Source: Toxonevra muliebris (lineage: Eukaryota; Arthropoda; Insecta; Diptera; Pallopteridae). From it: a stretch of 64,000 nt of DNA. The stretch spans positions 80,666,400-80,730,399 of the forward strand of contig OY829328.1 of NCBI GenBank assembly GCA_963691655.1, given 5' to 3'. This document shows positions 58,934 to 64,000 of this stretch, piece after piece (positions within the stretch are counted from its first letter, which is position 1; each line of letters opens with the position of its first letter). The translations under genes and the position numbers were made by a program. Under the pieces are notes generated by a model. It saw only the letters and a list, made by a program, of their open reading frames with translations. It did not search any database and was not told the DNA's origin.

Positions 58934-60385
58934 CTACTTTTTGCCTGCAATAGCACTAACGCGAGCATCTACCTTGGCCACTTCCTTGTTAATAGTTTCT
59001 AGGTTGTGTGCAAAAGTTTCTTGTACCGAGTGCAGCAATTCCTTGTTATTTACTAAGCTGGTTGCAATACTACCTTGTTTCTCTTCAATTTCAGCAATAA
59101 TCTTAGCAAAATTCATAGCTAGACGAGAGTAATTGAACATTAATATAAAAAGGTATATTATTAAAGGTGAGCTTGTTTATAATTCGAGAAATATTACCAT
59201 ATTTATGTAAAGCTTCTAAAGCCTGCATACGTTCAATAATATCGGGCAGTATTTCAGCAACAGGTTCAGTACGCTTGGCGATATCATACAGTTCACTCAC
59301 TTTCTGATCACGCTTAGCATCTTCAGCAGAGCCGCTTGATTTCTCAGCGATAGCATCCATTTTGCCGGTGAGTGTAGTTAAACGCGATTCAATGCCATCC
59401 AACTTATCAGGCTGTAGCAATGCAGCCTTAGTGCTTAGTTGATGCACTGCTTCCATGACATTGGAGGTATTGGTAATAGCAGTGAGACGTGAAAGTTTTT
59501 CAGGTTGAGCGCCCACAGCCTGCTCTAGCTGATGCAAGCGATGCTCAAGCTTGGCAATACGCGCTGAGCCAGCCAAACCACTGCCAGGTGGTTGTATTGC
59601 AGTAAGTACGCCAGACTTTTTAAATTCTTCAACTTGACCTAAAAGAAAAAAAAGTAAATTCAAAAATTATTTAAAATTGCATGCATTAATTAAAAAATTA
59701 AATTATATTACCAATGAGTGCTTTAACTTCTTTGTCCGTTGCTGTGGACACTTGCTCCTTTCCCAGTACTTGCTCTAGACGCAACGAATCCAAAACTTTC
59801 TTAGCGGTTGCAATAACCGTAGCTACTGCATCGTAAGATTCCTTCTCCTCCTGCGCTATCTTCCGATCTACTTGCAATGCAGCCACTTCCTCCATTAACT
59901 CATTCATTTCACACTGCAAGCGGCGACATTTTTGTACGGGCGTTTCTTTTTCTCCATTGCCTACAAGCTCGTACTCGCTCGCATGTGCATCGTAGCCCTT
60001 ACAAAGACGTCGTCCAATGCGATCGGAGAAATCAACGCTGCCCTCGAGTGAAGCACCGCGGAAACGATTGTAGGAATCGCGTGTGGAAATGTGTAGCCTT
60101 TCGATGGCTTCATTCTCAGGTTCTTCTTCGTAGTAGTCGGATGTCTCGGTTTCAGGATTATCTGCTGTCTCATAGACATCAGGTTGGTCATAAGCCTAAG
60201 GGTTGAGAAGAGAATATGGAACATTGAGTACATTTAACTATTATTGCAGTTTTTCTTAGTTTCGTCGGCTTTTTTTTCCCCACCTACCGTGTGCTTAGAG
60301 CACAAGTGGATGGATGACTCAATATTAAAAATATGCACCCAAAACTTACAATTCCTGGCAAATTTTCGAATTTTGGATCGGCCAT
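58934..60385 (-). CDS. DCTN2-p50: Dynactin subunit 2 (dynamitin, p50)
   Basis: Structural subunit of dynactin, the cofactor that links dynein to cargo; p50 sits in the shoulder that joins the p150 arm to the Arp1 filament. Four exons on the minus strand: 60350-60385, 59712-60195, 59198-59638, 58934-59118. All introns are GT-AG and in phase; 1146 nt give 381 residues, the usual family length. The start MADPKFENLPGI, then AYDQPDVYETAD, is the conserved dynamitin N terminus. Residues about 100-135 (CRRLQCEMNELMEEVAAL), 195-230 (ARIAKLEHRLHQLEQAVG), 250-310 and 330-375 are heptad-rich coiled coil. The end is VSAIAGKK and TAG. Its 3' end faces that of unc-104. An ATTAAA polyadenylation signal (minus strand) lies at 58775-58780. 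Intact and complete. Confidence 0.95.
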
Positions 60386-61927
60386 TATTGTGGGCACTGC
60401 TGCGATTTTTTAAACTCGTTTCCTTAATTTTTATATTTTTACGCTAATTTTGTTTAAATTTTGCAATTTAAACAAATTTTACACGGTGTGAAAATATTTT
60501 ATTTATTTATTTGACGTTTGCAGTTGTGCAGCAGAACAAAAACAACAATAAAGAAAACTGTCAAAATGTGATGTCATCTCTTTTTCAGCTCCACCTCAAC
60601 CAATGCTAGTCGCCGTTAGATGGCGCAGTTAACTTTTGTAATTCAGCGCATTTGTATCGTCTTGGTTCATAAATTAAATTTTTGTATATGCTGCCTAAAA
60701 CTATGCTTTGATATTTTATTTTTCTGCTCCACTTATTTAACGCAATTTGAATAAATTTAATTTTTAGTTAATTTAAAATGTCAAAAATTAGTGTAAAAAA
60801 TAAATAAATAAAAAAATTTTTTTTTTGTAAAATTGCGTATATTTGAAAAAAAAAAAATAATTTCAGCGAAAAGGAACGGATTCAGCAAGTGCAGTGATTT
60901 GATCCCATATAACGACGGAAAAAAATTAGAAGGAGCTTTCGAATTTTGATGAAATTTCATGTGCTAGTAAATTTTGGGTCAGTTTTAATAAACCAGTTTT
61001 GGTATCGCCACAAACTAAGTTTAAATTTATAATTTTCTTTATATTTGGCAAGCTATACTGGAAGAATGGGCTGTTTGATCTTCCAGAAATTTAACAAAGA
61101 AAAATTAACAATTTTTACTGAAATCCTTTAATGTTAGAATAATAGTGATATTAATGAATGCAACTTTTGACTTTTCCCATTTTTATACATTTTTCAGCAT
61201 GATTGCATACTTTTAGGGTTAACCAAAAAAGTTTATTTCCAATTTTCGTCGAAAAAATCATGGTCAGATCTATTTTCAAATTGGATTATTTCCTGAGAGC
61301 GAAAGATAGATGTAAAAATACATATTCTGATAAAAAAAGGTGCTTTCTAAAATTGAGTATGAATTTAGGAATATATTTTTAACATATTTTCTAGTTTTTC
61401 TCTTCCAAAGTTTGTCAATTTTTAGTTTTCGGTTTTTCAAAAATACTTATGTAACTTTAGAAAAAATTCAGAATTTTTATCTTTTCAAATCATGATTAAA
61501 AAACAGTACTTAAAATTTATTTCTTTGATATATTGCAACTACAGAACTGGAACTTTTGTGCGCGATATCATTAAAAATTTATTTTTCAGATAGTTTTACT
61601 CAAAAGACTAAAAAATTATAATCGAACTATTTAATATTTTTGTGAAATTTTTTTTGCAATTTATCTAAAATTCTACGATTTTCAATTTTAAAAATTAAAT
61701 TTGAAATCATAAGTATCAGTAGTCTTATCAAGGCTTATAGTTTAATGGAGGCTTTTTAATGAAAATCACAAGTCCACTTTCTCCATCACTATTTCCTTTT
61801 TTTTACCCATTTCCTTTTCTAACGAGCCAATTGATGGTGGAAAACTTCAAATATTACTGTAAAAAAAAATGTCGCAATTTATTACTTTTCAAATTAGTCA
61901 AAATTTATATAGATTCAATACTATCAG
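60386..61927. other. Upstream flank of DCTN2-p50
   Basis: It holds the promoter side of DCTN2-p50, but no TATA box or mapped start can be assigned. GTTAGATGGCGCAG at 60615-60628 resembles the insect CTCF core (AGRKGGCGC). The rest (60700-61927) is AT-rich with no recognised content. Confidence 0.4.
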
Positions 61928-62211
61928 GCATGTTCCAGAATTCACTTTCGAGTGAAAGTGAATTCAAATCACCTCAATTTCACTATTTGGTGTTCTAGAA
62001 TTCACTTTCACTTTTCTTTTCTTACACGTTGTTAAAAGTGAATTTCGAAGGAATTCGCATGTTTTTGAAACAGAATCCACAAAAAAAAAATGATTTGAAT
62101 TCACTTAAGCAGCAACAAGTGAAATAGAGCATTCGGCGAAAAATTTAAGTAAATTTAATAAAAAAATGAATCAAGTATAAAAAATATGAATGAAAATAAA
62201 AATTTTAAGGC

Positions 62212-62990
62212 GAAAGCATAAGAGCTCCGTATTCCTCAAGTTTATCAAGAAGCATCAAGACATTTTCTTGAGAAAGTATTTCATCGACAACCTGTCCGAT
62301 TACTCGGCAGTCCAAAGAATTTACCAAGTTACGGAAACAGGGTAAGAGCCCAGCTGGGGTAGTAAGAGTCCAGCTTTAACTCTAGTTCGGTGGGAAAGTG
62401 GTTTCAAAAAGGCGCTATAGCGGTAATTCTGACTCACAGTGGGTCTGCTGTGCGTCCGCCTCATTAACCAACCAACCAACTAAAAGTAGAAACACTGGCG
62501 CCAATTGAAAACGGTCCTGTATCTGATTGGAAAAAGGTAATTTTATACATATATTTTTGTATGCATTTTTGTAATTAAACACATCAATAGGTTTGGATTT
62601 ATTAGAAGACAAGTATTAGGAAGAAAATAGCACGCAACTCCAAGGCTAGAGCGACCGGCGACGCCCTCTTCAACAAGTTCGTTTTGCCTTTCATAGAAGA
62701 GACAATTGCCCAAATATGTGGAATTTACACGGTAATTGAAGGTGTAACCGGAATCACACAGTTTGGTCCCCCTTCCACTTTTGAAAATGTAGACAGCACA
62801 AGCACAAGCTCCGATGAGGAAATGCCGTCCACCTCGATGGTTGCTGTGGTCGCTGCTGCTTCTTTTGCTGCCCCTAGTAGCGCCGTCTCTTCCACGGCCG
62901 CCACCACTACCGCTGTTAATGTTCGCCTTTTAATTTTTACGCTAGAATATTGGTTTTTAGGTTCAATATTAAGCGCATATAATTGTTAAA
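62212..62990 (+). pseudogene. Decayed Myb/SANT-like accessory gene of a Harbinger-type element
   Basis: Two readable parts. The first (62212-62340) gives HKSSVFLKFIKKHQDIF, like the first helix of a transposon Myb/SANT-like domain, but is soon closed by a stop. The second follows LAPIENGPVSDWKK-type sequence and an intron-like GTAATT..TTATTAG (62537-62608), then reads SIRKKIARNSKARATGDAL, EETIAQICGIYTVIEGVTG and FENVDSTSTSSDEEMPSTSM, ending at a stop near 62989. A W-K-K helix followed by a basic R-K stretch, an E-x-x-I-x-x-I-C-G motif and a Ser/Asp tail fits the DNA-binding accessory protein of PIF/Harbinger elements. The assignment is by pattern only. Confidence 0.4.
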
Positions 62991-63094
62991 GCATCAATAT
63001 TTTTGTTTTGTTTTTTTTTGGCGCCAGCAATCAGCTGATTGAAAATTACAGCGAGTTGCAAACATTATAACGAGTTTACAAAAAATAGTGAATA

Positions 63095-63793
63095 GCTCCG
63101 TTCCCGTACTACAACGCGTGTGAACGCGTTTACCCAAAATAGCCCAGAAAGCGTTCCCGTACTCAAAAAACTTGCAAATGAGAGCAGAGATGAGAGAGTA
63201 ATTGTCTTCTTCTTCTTGCACGAAATAGCCCGCATTTTTTCTTCGGGTAAAAATGCTAAAAGTGTCAAACAATCAGCTGTTTTGCTTTTGTGAAAATATA
63301 TTGAAAATTTGAAATTAATAAATAAATAAAGAATTTTTAGAAAAATAAGTGATATTTAAAATGGAAAATGTTTAAAAGACATTTGAAAATTAATTAATAG
63401 TATATTAGTTAATTTTTAACTACATTCTCCACAAGTTAATGACGCAATTGTCTGTTCAACTTCTGACGCTGTAGAAGCTTCTGCCATTTCTAAATAATGC
63501 AAATGGTGATTGTGAACCCGAAGATTCTACAAAAGTAGACAGGCGAATAATTTATGTTTAATTTTTTCATTATTTATTTATTTTCTTGTAAGATTTAACA
63601 ATTTTTATTTTATTAAATATCACAGAAACTTTGTTTTTTGAATTTAACTGTCGTTAAAATTAGACGTTTTGTTTCGTGCAAGAAAATTGGTTTTGTGCGT
63701 TCCCGTACTTTTGTGCATTTTTGTGTATCAGAGAGAGCATTTTTCGTTTACTCTCAGTTTACCAGACTTTACCCAAAAAGTACGGGAACGGAC
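63095..63793. repeat. GTTCCCGTACT motif set, possibly a nested element
   Basis: CCGTTCCCGTACT occurs at about 63097, a related GCGTTCCCGTACT at about 63151 and again at about 63697, and the inverse AGTACGGGAACGGAC at 63780-63793. The outer pair is an inverted repeat that would bound a 0.7-kb insert inside the larger transposon. Confidence 0.5.
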
Positions 63794-64000
63794 CTAATAC
63801 GAATTCACTCGGTTTCTAGAACACCAAAAATAATTTCACTTGATTTCAAATTCACTTTCACTCGGATTCTGGAATATGCCAGTATTTTCTATTTTGTAAT
63901 AATTTTTAAACTTTTTAAACTCAGTTCTAGGACGAAAATATCAAACCAAACCAATGTCTTTACCTTTACTTATCTAGAAAAACTGTGAATGTAGGATTGA

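Larger units (their letters stand above)
61928..63880. mobile_element. Inverted-repeat transposon (PIF/Harbinger-like) with about 80-bp ends
   Basis: The left arm starts GGCATGTTCCAGAATTCAC and includes GAGTGAAAGTGAATT and TTTGGTGTTCTAGAA (61928-62011). The right arm (63801-63880) reversed reads GGCATATTCCAGAATCC, GAGTGAAAGTGAATTT, TTTGGTGTTCTAGAA. The arms match in order over about 80 bp with small gaps. No clear target duplication is visible. Inside are a decayed Myb/SANT-like gene (62212-62990) and copies of a GTTCCCGTACT motif. No transposase is present, so the copy is non-autonomous. Confidence 0.75.

Noticed and set aside
62684..62989. Reading the 101-codon frame as a host gene on its own
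   Set aside because: It lies between long inverted repeats and starts mid-domain; a decayed transposon accessory gene explains it better.

Overview
The window is chromosomal DNA of a higher (cyclorrhaphan) fly. The grounds are an AT-rich sequence full of short microsatellites and DNA-transposon debris, GT-AG spliced genes, and two genes whose proteins I recognise as close to Drosophila unc-104 (imac) and DCTN2-p50 (dynamitin). I cannot name the species or family. All coordinates were read by eye from splice signals, reading frame and motifs; no search or alignment program was run.

Layout. Positions 1-27,554 hold no confident host gene and are a graveyard of transposable elements: three related PIF/Harbinger remnants (1-382, 6378-8560, 18352-19287), a Tc1-type element nested in one of them (6919-8333), a mariner with intact ends but a broken transposase (10605-11767), a non-coding hAT-like element with a target-site duplication (12484-13935) that carries a tRNA-headed SINE (12599-12904), and two TTAA-flanked inverted-repeat elements (14599-15307, 20971-21649). 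Positions 27,555-50,105 hold unc-104 on the + strand: 26 coding exons, 5049 nt with every junction in phase, predicting 1682 residues with kinesin motor, FHA, KIF1B/DUF3694-type middle and C-terminal PH domains. Its introns contain an antisense tRNA-Arg(ACG) gene, a LINE fragment, a mariner, two hAT-type elements, other repeats, and several candidate alternative exons, the most notable being a phase-preserving 411-nt cassette at 39106-39516.

Positions 50,106-58,933 are an A-rich 3' UTR/intergenic stretch with palindromic tandem repeats. Positions 58,934-60,385 (minus strand) hold a complete four-exon dynamitin gene (381 residues), tail to tail with unc-104. The right end (61,928-63,880) is an inverted-repeat element with arms of about 80 bp that seems to keep a decayed Myb/SANT-like accessory gene of the PIF/Harbinger type.

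The two host genes belong to the same cellular task. UNC-104 is the plus-end kinesin-3 that carries synaptic-vesicle precursors outward in axons. Dynamitin is the p50 subunit of dynactin, the cofactor of the minus-end motor dynein. Their adjacency is a positional fact here; any functional meaning would be inference.
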